Source: Streptomyces venezuelae (GTDB taxonomy: Bacteria; Actinomycetota; Actinomycetes; Streptomycetales; Streptomycetaceae). From it: DNA of 64,000 bases. The notes beneath the pieces are model-generated. The model was not told where the DNA came from, ran no database searches, and saw only the letters and a list, made by a program, of their open reading frames with translations. The position numbers and the translations under genes were made by a program. Below, one piece after another: positions 26,317-35,900 of this stretch (position 1 is its first letter; each line of letters starts with the position of its first letter). The DNA is taken from the NCBI RefSeq assembly GCF_008642295.1, contig NZ_CP029190.1, positions 3,641,501 to 3,705,500 of the forward strand, in the 5' to 3' direction.

Positions 26317-29279
26317 GCACGATGACCCCCGACGAGGTGCGCCGCGGCCTCTTCGAGAACCGGCAGGCCCCCTACGGCGCCGCACGCAACGCGCACGCCG
26401 AGGCGCTCAGCGCCGCAGCCGAGGCCACCGGGGACCGCGCCCTGCTCCGCCAGGCCCTGGACAACCAGATCGACGCCTACGAGTTCACCGCCGAGCGGAC
26501 CAAGATGCTGGTCCCCTTCGCCCGTCTGCTCCAGGAGTACGACCGGGACCCGGCCGCGTTCTCCTCCGGGGAGACCCACTCCCTGTTCTGGCAGTTCAAG
26601 TGGGTGGCGACCGCCATCTCCAACTCCCCCGAGATCTCCCTCGAGTCCGCGGCGGGCTGGATCGCCGAGATGGAGCGCCGCTACCGGATCGCCGGCTACA
26701 GCGAACGACCGGTACGCGAAGCCGAGCTCTTCCTCGCCGAGGCGATGGCCGACGACGCCCGCGCACAGCGGGCCGCGGAGGCCTTCATGGCCGCCGAGCG
26801 CGACAGCATGAGCGACTGCCACGCCTGCGAGCTCAACACCCAGGGCTGGTTCTGGTCCCACCAGGGCGATGACGCCAAGGCCGTGGAGGTCTGGCAACCG
26901 GTCCTCGACGGCGGGCGGAGCTGCGCCGAGGAACCCCACCGCACCCTGGCCAACTCCCTGCTGCCCCTGCTGCGCCTCGGCCGGCTCGACGAGGCCCGCG
27001 CACACCACCTGCGTGGCTACCGCATGGCGCGCGGCAACGAAAGCCTGCTCCGCTCCGTCGGCAAGCACATCGAGTTCTGTGCGCTGACCGGCAACGAATC
27101 ACGGGGATTGGAGATCCTCGCCGAGCACTCCGCCCACCTGCGCCCGCTGGCCGACCTCGAAGCCCGGGTCACGTTCTACGGCGGTGTCCTCGTCCTGCTG
27201 CGCCGACTGGCCGAACTCGGTCACGGCGACGGGCCCGCCGTTCCCTTCGAAGGCATCCCGCGGACGGTCCACGAACTGTACGGGGTACTGCACGCGGACG
27301 CCCTGGACATCGCCCGCCGCTTTGACGCGCGCAACGGCAACTCCAGGGTCTCGGAGCAGTTCGCCGAGCGGATCGCGCAGCAGCCGCTGGTCGACCTGCT
27401 GCCGCTCGGGGTACGCAGCAGCACGCTGCCCGCAGCGCCCGCCGTGCCCCCGGGGCCGACAGCGCCCGTCCCCGATGTTTCACGTGAAACAGCGACGGCG
27501 TTCGCCGACTTGGTGGCCGATGCCCGGGCCGCCCGCGCCCAGGGCCACCCGCGGACCGAGGCCGCATGGGAAGCCGTAGCGGCCCGCGTCGATGCGGAGC
27601 ACATGGACGCGGCACTGAACGCCGATCTGCTGGAGCACCGGAGCATGACGGCCGCGGAGGCCGGGGACCCCTCGGCCCGGGAGCTGTTCGCCGCGGCCCG
27701 GGACGCGCACCGGGCTGCCGGGCAGGAAGACCGGGCCGCATTGGCAGAGCTGCGGCTGGCCTCGGCCGCCGTGCAGTTCGGGGCCGAGGCCGAGGAGATC
27801 CGGAAGCTGCTCGCGGTGGCCGCCGCCTCGGCGGCGGCGCTGGGCGCGGAGGAACCGCTGCGGATCCGCCGGATCGCATCGGTGGACCTGCTCAAGACCC
27901 GAGTGGAGGCGTACCTGGGCCAAGACGATCCAGAGGTGGATGCCCGGTGCGCCGCCGACCTGATGGATTTCCTGGCCGGTTTCGCAGACACGGAAGACAT
28001 CGGGCCGCTCGCGGACCTGCTGGGCGACGCCGAGCACATGCTGGCCCGGCTGGCCCTGGCCGAAGGCGAGCCCGAGCGGGCCGAGGCGCTGCTCACCTCC
28101 GCGGCCTCCCGCAGCCTCGGCACCGGACAGCCGTGGCTGGCCGTGGAACCGCTCGCCCTGCAGGCCGGGGTGCTGATGTCGCTGGACCGGCCCGGCGAAG
28201 CGGTGGAGGCAGCCCGGGCCGCACTCGTCCACGCGGTCGAGCTGCCCGATGCGGTACGGCAGGGCGGCCTGCGGCTGACCCTGGCGGACCTCCTCCTACG
28301 GACCGGCGAGGCGGCGGAGGCCGCTACCCACGCCCTGGACGCGGCGCACTGGTTCGACCAGGCCGGACTGGCGGCCGAGGGCGGGGCGTACGCCCGGCTG
28401 CTGCTGACCCGGGCATACGCCCGGCAGGAACGTACGGCAGAAGCCGCCGAGGTACTGCAGTCGGCGCTGCCGGACCTGCTCGAGCACGGAGCGCACCAGG
28501 GGGTCCAGGCCCGGGAGTTCCTGGGGGATCTGCTGCGCGAGCTGCACGACCCCCGGTCGGCGGCCGAGCAGTATCTGCTGGCGGCGGAGACCACGAAGGA
28601 CTGGAAGGACCCGCGCCCCCAGGCGTCTCTGGCCCATTCGGCGGCGGAGACGCTGGCCGGCGCCGGGCTGGTGACGGAATCGGTCGCCGCCTATGAACGC
28701 GCCTTGGAACTGCACCGGGAGGCCGGGGACAACCCGGTGGCGGTCGTCCGCATCCTGCGCTCCCTGGCCTGGCTGTACCTGCGCGAGGAGAGCACGGACG
28801 CGACGACGGCCCGGGCCAGGGCCCGGATGGAGGAGGCCGCGGAGTACCTGGACGGGGCGACGGGGCCGGAGCTCACCTACGAGCTCGCCCAGACCTGGCA
28901 ACAGCTCGCTCAGGTCCTCGATCAGCACGTGGATGCGCTGAACGAGCAGGCCGAGGAGAGCGAGGAGAGCGAGGGGGCCAAGGAGGCGGAGGGAGCCCAG
29001 GCCGGATCCGCCGAGCAGATCCACCGGCTGCGTGTGGAGGCGGTCGAGCTCTGGGACCGGGCGGCCGGCCTCTACGCCGGCCTCGGTCCGGAGCACGTCC
29101 AGCAGCGCTTCCAATGCCTGAGCGGTGCGGCCTGGACGGACCGCGATCTCGGCCGTGCGGAGGCGGGCGCCGCCCGGATGGAAGCCCTGGCCGCGGAACT
29201 CCGCGACCTCCCGGAGGGCACAGCTCCGGACTGGGTGCTCTCCCGTGCGGAGGGAGCCGCCGAGGCCCTGCGCGGCTGA
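26313..29279 (+). CDS. Large TPR-repeat protein coupled to HSP90
   Basis: A 988-residue soluble protein made mostly of degenerate tetratricopeptide-type helical hairpins rich in Ala, Leu, Glu and Arg. No enzyme domain or signal peptide is visible. Clear TPR-like stretches include AAEQYLLAAETTKDWKDP and SVAAYERALELHREAGDN. A Pro-rich hinge near residues 370-395 contains a parS site read as VSRET (389-393). An acidic Glu-rich segment follows near 890-910. The ATG overlaps the HSP90 stop by 4 bp. In eukaryotes, TPR proteins bind the HSP90 tail MEEVD, which the partner here lacks, so the interface must differ if they interact. The partner role is inferred. Confidence 0.87.
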   Translation: MSTMTPDEVRRGLFENRQAPYGAARNAHAEALSAAAEATGDRALLRQALDNQIDAYEFTAERTKMLVPFARLLQEYDRDPAAFSSGETHSLFWQFKWVATAISNSPEISLESAAGWIAEMERRYRIAGYSERPVREAELFLAEAMADDARAQRAAEAFMAAERDSMSDCHACELNTQGWFWSHQGDDAKAVEVWQPVLDGGRSCAEEPHRTLANSLLPLLRLGRLDEARAHHLRGYRMARGNESLLRSVGKHIEFCALTGNESRGLEILAEHSAHLRPLADLEARVTFYGGVLVLLRRLAELGHGDGPAVPFEGIPRTVHELYGVLHADALDIARRFDARNGNSRVSEQFAERIAQQPLVDLLPLGVRSSTLPAAPAVPPGPTAPVPDVSRETATAFADLVADARAARAQGHPRTEAAWEAVAARVDAEHMDAALNADLLEHRSMTAAEAGDPSARELFAAARDAHRAAGQEDRAALAELRLASAAVQFGAEAEEIRKLLAVAAASAAALGAEEPLRIRRIASVDLLKTRVEAYLGQDDPEVDARCAADLMDFLAGFADTEDIGPLADLLGDAEHMLARLALAEGEPERAEALLTSAASRSLGTGQPWLAVEPLALQAGVLMSLDRPGEAVEAARAALVHAVELPDAVRQGGLRLTLADLLLRTGEAAEAATHALDAAHWFDQAGLAAEGGAYARLLLTRAYARQERTAEAAEVLQSALPDLLEHGAHQGVQAREFLGDLLRELHDPRSAAEQYLLAAETTKDWKDPRPQASLAHSAAETLAGAGLVTESVAAYERALELHREAGDNPVAVVRILRSLAWLYLREESTDATTARARARMEEAAEYLDGATGPELTYELAQTWQQLAQVLDQHVDALNEQAEESEESEGAKEAEGAQAGSAEQIHRLRVEAVELWDRAAGLYAGLGPEHVQQRFQCLSGAAWTDRDLGRAEAGAARMEALAAELRDLPEGTAPDWVLSRAEGAAEALRG
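27477..27490. other. parS site 3, inside the TPR gene
   Basis: Perfect GTTTCACGTGAAAC, in frame as VSRET in a Pro/Ala linker of the TPR protein. The surrounding codons GAT-parS-A-GCG-ACG repeat those in copCD (both read DVSRETATA). Confidence 0.95.
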
Positions 29280-29289
29280 CCGCGCCGGC

Positions 29290-29320
29290 GGCGCCGGCTC
29301 AGCCCAGCTGGGCCGGCGCC
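29290..29320. terminator. Convergent terminator, TPR / LLM genes
   Basis: GGCGCCGGC at 29290-29298 pairs with GCCGGCGCC at 29312-29320 around a 13-nt loop. The right arm lies in the last codons of the LLM gene. There is no U-run, so it is a probable rather than certain terminator. Confidence 0.45.
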
Positions 29321-30201
29321 TCCGTGGCGATCCGCTCGAACACCTTCTCGTCCGCAGCGAACACGGAGTCCGGGATCGGGGAGTGGACGACGATCTCGGT
29401 GATGCCGAGCTCGATATGGCGCCCCGCGAAGTCCACGAACGCATCCAGCGAGTCCAGCACCGTGTTCTGCTCCGGCGTGAACCCGGTCAGCAGGACCTTG
29501 TCGAGCTCGGCGACGTTCCGCCCGATCTCCGCGCAGGCCTTGCCGAGCTTCTCCAGCTGCCCTCGGATGGCCGCCACCGACTGCTCCGGGGTGCCCTCCT
29601 CGTACAGCTTGGGGTCGCCGGTGGTCACCCAGGCCTGCCCGTGCCGGGCCGCCAGCTTCAGACCGCGCGGGCCGGTGGCGGCCACCGCGAAGGGCAGCCG
29701 GGGCCGCTGGACGCAGCCGGGAATGTTCCGTGCCTCCTCCGCCGCGTAGTGCAGGCCCGTGTGGCTGACCGAGTCCTCGGTGAGCAGCCGGTCCAGCAGC
29801 GGAAGGAACTCTGCGAAGTGGTCGGCCCGCTCGCGCGGGGTCCAGGGCTCCTGACCGAGCGTGGTCGCGTCGAAGCCGTTGCTGCCCGCGCCGATGCCCA
29901 GCGTGATCCGCCCGCCGGAGATGTCGTCCAGGGAAATGAGTTCCTTGGCGAGGGTGACCGGGTGCCGGAAGTTCGGCGAGGTCACCAGCGTGCCCAGCCT
30001 CAGCCGCTCGGTCGCGGTGGCCGCCGCGGTCAGCGTCGGTACCGCACCGAACCACGGCCCGTCACGGAAGCTGCGCCAGGCCAGATGGTCATAGGTGTAG
30101 GCGGTGTGGAAGCCGAGCTGCTCGGCCCGCACCCATGCGTCGCGGCCTCCCTCCTGCCACCGACGTACCGGAAGGACCACCGTGCTCAGTCGCAGACTCA
30201 T
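29299..30201 (-). CDS. F420-dependent LLM-class oxidoreductase
   Basis: A 300-residue luciferase-like TIM-barrel protein. It begins MSLRLSTVVLPVRRW, has the RLGTLVTSPNFRHPVTLAKE strand-helix typical of F420-dependent oxidoreductases, and contains GRITLGIGAGSNGFDA. Such enzymes transfer hydride using F420 or FMN; the substrate is unknown. The first ATG in frame after the -10 hexamer is at 30201. It is divergent from a HAD hydrolase 81 bp away. Confidence 0.9.
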   Translation of the reverse strand: MSLRLSTVVLPVRRWQEGGRDAWVRAEQLGFHTAYTYDHLAWRSFRDGPWFGAVPTLTAAATATERLRLGTLVTSPNFRHPVTLAKELISLDDISGGRITLGIGAGSNGFDATTLGQEPWTPRERADHFAEFLPLLDRLLTEDSVSHTGLHYAAEEARNIPGCVQRPRLPFAVAATGPRGLKLAARHGQAWVTTGDPKLYEEGTPEQSVAAIRGQLEKLGKACAEIGRNVAELDKVLLTGFTPEQNTVLDSLDAFVDFAGRHIELGITEIVVHSPIPDSVFAADEKVFERIATEAPAQLG

Positions 30202-30208
30202 GTCCCAG

Positions 30209-30214
30209 AGCCTA
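30209..30214 (-). promoter_or_regulatory. -10 hexamer of the LLM gene (leaderless)
   Basis: TAGGCT on the minus strand, 7 nt before the ATG at 30201. This is the same hexamer and spacing as at the GAF kinase (32941-32946). Confidence 0.45.
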
Positions 30215-30282
30215 CGGCCGCCACAGCGGCACCCATGGACATCGCGCGTCCGGGCCTGCCCGCCATGGGCGAAGATGGACCC

Positions 30283-31176
30283 GTGACCTCGGCTTCCCAG
30301 CGCCCGGACGGGCACCCACCCGTGACCCGGCTTATCGCCACCGACCTCGACGGAACCCTCCTGCGGGACGACAAATCCGTCTCGGAACGGACCGTCGCCG
30401 CACTCGCCGCCGCGGAGGAGGCCGGAATCGAGGTGTTCTTCGTCACCGGCCGGCCTGCCCGCTGGATGGATGTGGTCAGCGATCACGTCCACGGGCACGG
30501 ACTCGCCATCTGCGCGAACGGCGCCGCCGTGGTCGACCTGCACGACGACGGCCGGATCATCGAGGTGCGGGGGCTGGCCCGGTCGGCCGCGCTCGCCGTG
30601 GTGCGCGCCCTGCGCGAGGCCGCCCCCGGCACCTCGTTCGCGGTCGAACTGACCACCGGAATCCACTACGAGCCGCACTACCCGCCGTTCTTCCAGGACC
30701 CGGGTGCCACCGTGGCCGTTGCCGAGAAGCTGCTGCACGAGGAGCCCGGTGCGCATGCCGCCCCGGTGCTGAAGCTGCTCGCCCACCACCCGGAGCTCTC
30801 TCCGGACGAGTTCCTGGTGCTGGCCCGGTCCGCGGCCGGCGAGTACGGCTCCATCACCCGGTCCAGCCCCACCGCCCTGCTGGAGGTCAGCGGGCCGGGG
30901 GTGTCCAAGGCCAGCACGCTCGCGATGTGCTGCGCGGAACGCGGCATCTCCGCCGACGAGGTGGTGGCCTTCGGGGACATGCCGAACGACGTGGAGATGC
31001 TGAGCTGGGCCGGCACCTCGTACGCCATGGGCAATGCCCATCCGGATGTGATCGCGGCGGCCTCCGGACGGACGGTCGCCAACAACGAGGACGGGGTCGC
31101 CGTGATCATCGAGCACATCCTCGCCGACCGCAGGCCCCCCGCCCCAGACCCGGCGGCGGACACCGACCGGGCCTAG
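30283..31176 (+). CDS. Cof-type HAD phosphatase (paralogue)
   Basis: A 297-residue HAD hydrolase with a C2 cap. Motif I is [11 protein letters not shown], motif II FFVTGRP, Lys in SGPGVSKAS and motif IV FGDMPNDVEMLSWA. It is similar throughout to the phosphatase at 10615-11421. The start is uncertain: GTG 30283 is chosen, but ATG 30265, ATG 30235 and GTG 30322 are all in frame, and the conserved domain starts after 30322. It is convergent with the GAF kinase gene. Confidence 0.87.
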   Translation: MTSASQRPDGHPPVTRLIATDLDGTLLRDDKSVSERTVAALAAAEEAGIEVFFVTGRPARWMDVVSDHVHGHGLAICANGAAVVDLHDDGRIIEVRGLARSAALAVVRALREAAPGTSFAVELTTGIHYEPHYPPFFQDPGATVAVAEKLLHEEPGAHAAPVLKLLAHHPELSPDEFLVLARSAAGEYGSITRSSPTALLEVSGPGVSKASTLAMCCAERGISADEVVAFGDMPNDVEMLSWAGTSYAMGNAHPDVIAAASGRTVANNEDGVAVIIEHILADRRPPAPDPAADTDRA

Positions 31177-31189
31177 AGCAGCGCCCGCA

Positions 31190-31210
31190 GCGGGCCTGAA
31201 GCAGGCCCGC
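31190..31210. terminator. Terminator between HAD and GAF-kinase genes
   Basis: Perfect 9-bp stem GCGGGCCTG / CAGGCCCGC with loop AAG between convergent genes. Confidence 0.65.
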
Positions 31211-31217
31211 GGTACGC

Positions 31218-32933
31218 CTAGAGCGGCGCCTCCCACACCAGGGTGGTGCCGCCGCCGTGCTCGCCGATACCGGGCCCGTACGAACTGGAGCCGCCCAGCG
31301 ACTCGGCGCGGCGGCGCAGGTTCCGCAGCCCGCTGCGCCGGCCGCCCTCCGCGATGCCCACGCCGTCGTCAGCGACCTCCAGCCGCACCCCGGGCCGCCC
31401 GTCCGGCAGGGTGACGGTGGAATCGAGGACCACCTCGATCCGCGAGGCCTCGGCGTGCCGGAAGGCGTTGGACAGCGCCTCGCGCAGCGCCGCGATCAGG
31501 TTCTTGCCGACCAGCTCGCCGACCACCGCGTCCACCGGTCCGAGAAAGCGGTGCGAGGGCTTGAAGCCCAGGGGCACGGCCGCCATGTTGATCTCGCGGA
31601 GCACCCGGGTGCGGAACCCGGAGGGCGCCTCGGCCGGCCCCTGCTGCAATGCGAAGATCGCCGTGCGGATCTCCTGAATGGTCACGTCCAGCTCGTCAAC
31701 GGCCTTGCCGACCCCGTCCCGCACCTCGGGCACGACCGACCGGCGCTGGGCACCCTCCAGCATCATCCCGGTGGCGAACAGCCGCTGGATCACCAGGTCG
31801 TGCAGATCACGGGCGATCCGGTCGCGGTCCTCGTAGACCGCGAGCCGCTCCCGGTCGCGCTGTGCCTCCGCCATCATCAGGGCGAGCGCCGCCTGCGAGG
31901 CGAACTGGGTGGCCAGGGTCCGCTCGGACTCGGTGAACGGCCGCTCCCCGCGCCCCCGCGGGGTGACCAGCGCCCCCAGCACCCGGCCGCCGCTCTGCAG
32001 GGGCAGCATCATGCACGGCCCGTACGGGCTGGTCAGCCGGCTGATCATGCGCGGGTCGGCGGAGATGTCGTCCACGAACACCGGTTCGCCCTGGAGCAGC
32101 TTCTCCACCACCGGGCTCTCCGCCGGAATGAGCACCCCGAGCGAGGTCGCCGGGTTCTCGGCGGAGACCGCGACGATCTCCATGCCGCCTTCCCTGGCCG
32201 GCAGCATCACGATGCCGGCGGCCGAGTCGGCCAGGTGACGGGCCTGTTCGGCGACCACGACCAGCGCGTCGTCGGCGTCCCCGCCCGACAGCAGGGCGGT
32301 CGTGACGGCCACCGAGCCGTCGATCCAGCGTTCCCGCTGGGTGGCCGCCTCATAGAGCCGGGCATTGCCGATGGCGATGCCCGCCTCGGTGGCCAGTACC
32401 CGGAGCATGTGGAGGTCGTAGTCGTTGAATTCCCCGCCGCCACGCTTCTCGGCGAGGTAGAGATTGCCGAAGATCTCGCCCTGCACCCGGATCGGGACAC
32501 CGAGGAAGGTCTTCATCGGCGGGTGGTTCGGCGGGAACCCCGCCGACCGCGGGTCCTTGGTGAGATCGGCGAGCAGCACCGGGTCGGGGTGGCGGATCAG
32601 CGCACCGAGCAGCCCCCGTTTTCCGTCCGGACGGTGCCCGATGAGCCGGGCCTGCTCGGCGGAGATGCCATGGGTGACGAAGTCGGACAGCCCCCGCCCC
32701 TCGGTGTCGACCACCCCGATGGCCGCGTAGCGGGCGCCGGCGAGTTCGGCTGCGGTCTCACAGATGCGGTCCAGTGTGGAGTGCAGTTCGAGCCCCGTGC
32801 CGACCGAGCGCATGGCCTCCAGCAGTTGCGGAACACGGGCCGTGAGCTCGGTGGACAGGCCCTGCAGGCTCCGGGTGGCCTCGGTGGCGGCCTCCATCGG
32901 GTCCGGGGGTTCCTGGGACTCCTGCACTGACAT
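31218..32933 (-). CDS. GAF-domain sensor histidine kinase
   Basis: A 571-residue cytoplasmic kinase. Two GAF domains (about 45-195 and 210-360) precede the HisKA_3 motif ARDLHDLVIQRLFATGMML with the phospho-His in LHDLVIQ. A HATPase follows (VADDGVGIAEGGRRSGLRNLRRRA). The architecture matches DevS/DosS-type redox or gas sensors. No response regulator is adjacent, so its partner is elsewhere. It lies 24 bp after the cydDC stop on the same strand, so it may be co-transcribed with the cyd genes, but it also has its own -10-like hexamer. A haem ligand cannot be assigned by eye. Confidence 0.92.
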   Translation of the reverse strand: MSVQESQEPPDPMEAATEATRSLQGLSTELTARVPQLLEAMRSVGTGLELHSTLDRICETAAELAGARYAAIGVVDTEGRGLSDFVTHGISAEQARLIGHRPDGKRGLLGALIRHPDPVLLADLTKDPRSAGFPPNHPPMKTFLGVPIRVQGEIFGNLYLAEKRGGGEFNDYDLHMLRVLATEAGIAIGNARLYEAATQRERWIDGSVAVTTALLSGGDADDALVVVAEQARHLADSAAGIVMLPAREGGMEIVAVSAENPATSLGVLIPAESPVVEKLLQGEPVFVDDISADPRMISRLTSPYGPCMMLPLQSGGRVLGALVTPRGRGERPFTESERTLATQFASQAALALMMAEAQRDRERLAVYEDRDRIARDLHDLVIQRLFATGMMLEGAQRRSVVPEVRDGVGKAVDELDVTIQEIRTAIFALQQGPAEAPSGFRTRVLREINMAAVPLGFKPSHRFLGPVDAVVGELVGKNLIAALREALSNAFRHAEASRIEVVLDSTVTLPDGRPGVRLEVADDGVGIAEGGRRSGLRNLRRRAESLGGSSSYGPGIGEHGGGTTLVWEAPL

Positions 32934-32940
32934 GCCCTTG

Positions 32941-32946
32941 AGCCTA
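32941..32946 (-). promoter_or_regulatory. -10 hexamer of the GAF kinase (leaderless)
   Basis: TAGGCT on the minus strand with 7 nt to the ATG at 32933, in the short gap after cydDC. AAGGG in the 7-nt gap could act as a weak ribosome site for read-through messages. Confidence 0.45.
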
Positions 32947-32957
32947 ATTAGTCCCTT

Positions 32958-35900
32958 TTACCGAGGAAAGTCGGCCGCTGCTCCCCCCGCGGTACCGGCT
33001 GCCGCGAGATCGGTTTCCCGTTCCCGGTCCAGCATCCTGCGCAACGGGCCGTCCAGGGCGGCGAGCTCACCGTACGTCCCGCGCTGGGCGATCCGCCCGT
33101 CCTCCAGGACCAGCACCTCGTCGACCGCCTCCAGCCCGGCCAGCCGGTGCGTGATCAGCACGGTGGTGCGGCCCTCGGTGGCGGCCAGCAGATCGGCCGT
33201 CAGGGCGTCCGCGGTCTCCGTGTCCAGGTGCTCGGCGGGCTCGTCCAGGACGAGTACGGGGAAGTCGGCGAGCAGGGCCCGGGCCAGCGCGAGCCGCTGC
33301 CGCTGTCCGCCGGAGATCCGCTCGCCGTGCTCGCCGACCAGGGTGTCCAGGCCATCGGGCAGGGCTTCCGCCCAGTCCAGGAGCCGGGCCCCGGCCAGCG
33401 CCCGGCGCAGCTCCGGCTCGGTCGCGCCGGGCCGGGCCAGCCGCAGGTTCTCCCGTACGGAGCTGTCGAAGAGGTGGGCGTCCTGCGCGCACAGTCCGAC
33501 GAACCGGCGGACCCGGTCGCCGTCCAGTTCGCGGGCCTCGGTCCCGCCCAGGGTGTAGCTGCCCTCCGAGGCCGGCAGGAAGCGGAGCAGCAGCTGCGCG
33601 AGGGTGGTCTTGCCGGAGCCGGAGGGCCCGACGACCGCGATCCGCCGCCCGGCCTCCAGGGTCAGATCGATATCGCGCACGGCATCCCGCTCCTGGCCGG
33701 GGTACCGGGCGGCGATCCCGGTGAGCCGCAGCGGGAAGGGGGAGGCGGGGGCCGGCGCGGGGTGTTCCGGCTCGGCCACCGGAACCGGCGCGTCGAGCAC
33801 CTCGTACACCCGCTCGGCACTGCGCCGGACCCGCTGACGGTACTGGACGGCCAGGGGCAGACCGGTGACGGCTTCGAAGGCGGCGAGCGGGGTGAGTACG
33901 ACCACGGCCATGGCCACCCCGGACAGCCGTCCGCCGGCCACGGCCGCGGCGCCCGCGGCGGCGGCCAGCACCACGGTGAGTCCGCACACCAGCGCGGACA
34001 GGCCGCTGCCGAGACCGGTGGCGGCGGCGCCGCGGGCGGAGATGGCGGTGAGCGTGCGGTCGCTCGTCCGCACCCCGGCCTTGCGGTCGGCCAGTGCGCC
34101 GGCGACGGTGAGTTCGGCGGTGCCGGTCAGCAGCTCCGTCACGCGGGTGGCGAGTTCGCCCCGGGCGGGCGCGAGCCGACGCTCGGCCCGGCGGGCCACC
34201 GCGGCGCCGATCAGCGGAACCCCGACACCGGCGGTGAGCAGGCCGACCGCGAGTACCGCACCGGCCTCGGGCAGCAGCCAAGCGGTGAACGCGACCGAGC
34301 CGGTCCCGACCAGGAGGGCGGTGCCGACCGGCAGCAGCCAGCGCAGCCAGTAGTCCTGCAGGGCATCGGCGTCGGCAACCAGCCGGGCCAGCAGGTCCCC
34401 GCGCCGCTGCTCGCGCAGTCCGGCGGGAGCGATCCGCTCGAGCCGCCGGTACACGGAGACCCGGAGGTCGGCAAGCATCCGCAGCACGGCATCGTGGGAG
34501 ACCAGCCGCTCGGCATACCGGAACACCGCCCGGCCGATCCCGAAGGCGCGGGTCGCCGTGACGGCCATCATCAGGTAGAGCACGGGCGGCTGTTCGGAAG
34601 CCCGTGAGATCAGCCAGCCGGACACCGCCATCAGGCCGACGCTGCACCCGACGGCCAGTGCTCCGAACAGCAGCCCCCACCGGAACCGTCCCCGCGAGGC
34701 CCGGGCGGCGGCCCTGACCCGGGCCAGCGGGTTCCGTCCTCCGGACCCGCCCGGCGAGGTGGCGAAGCCCGACTCCGGCACACCACTGCCGCCGGCTGCG
34801 GCCCCGCGGTCGTCCCCGGGTCCCAGGATCCAGGCCCCGGGTCCCGACTCCTCCGCCGGCAACGGACCGGCGGCATCACCGGCACCCGCGTCAGCCGGAA
34901 CCAGAACCGGACCCGCAGCCGCATTCGAAATCGCAGCCGAAGCCGCAGTCGCAGTCGCCGGAGTCAGCCCGACCACCCGGTCCGCGACGGCCAGCAGCGC
35001 CGGCCGGTGCACCACCAGCAGGACGGTCCGGCCCGCGGCCAGCCGCCGGACCGCGTCCACCACACCCGCTTCGGTCTCGCCGTCCAGGGCCGCCGTCGGC
35101 TCGTCCAGCAGCAACACCGGCCGGTCGGCGAGGAACGCCCGGGCCAGGGCCAGTCGCTGGCGCTGACCGGCGGACAGGCCGATGCCGCCCTCACCGAGCA
35201 CGGTCGAGGCACCCCGCGGCAGCGCGGAGACGAACTCCCAGGCACCGGCCTCCCGCAGGGCCGCGGCCACGGCTTCCTCGGTTGCCCCGGGCCGGGCCAG
35301 CCGAACATTCTCGGCGATCGTCCCGGCGAACAGGTGGGGCCGCTGCGGCACCCAGGCGATCCGCGACCGCCACTCCTCCAGACCGGTCGGCGAGAGCTCC
35401 GCCAGGTCTGTTCCCCCGGCCCGCACCCGCCCCTCGGACGGGGCCGTGAACCCCAGCAGGACCGAGAGCAGGGTGGACTTGCCCACCCCGCTCGGCCCGG
35501 TGACGGCCACGCACTCACCGGGTCCGACGGTCAGGGTGACCGGGCCGGGGGAGGCCCCCGCCCGGCCTGGGTACCGGACCGCCACGCCCTCGACGGACAG
35601 CTCCACCGGTCCGGACGGCACCACGGCCGAACCGCCGACGGCCGGCAACGGGGTCTCAAGGACCTCGAAGATCTCCTCGGCCGCGGCGAGCCCCTCCGCA
35701 GCCGCGTGGTACTGCGCGCCCACCTGGCGCAGCGGCAGATAGGCCTCCGGAGCCAGGATCAGGATCACCAGGCCCGTGTACAGGTCCAGCTCACCGTGGA
35801 CCAGCCGCATACCGATGGTGACGGCCACCAGCGCCACCGAGAGGGTGGCGAGCAGCTCCAGCGCAAAGGAGGAGAGGAAGGCGATGCGCAGGGTCCGCAG

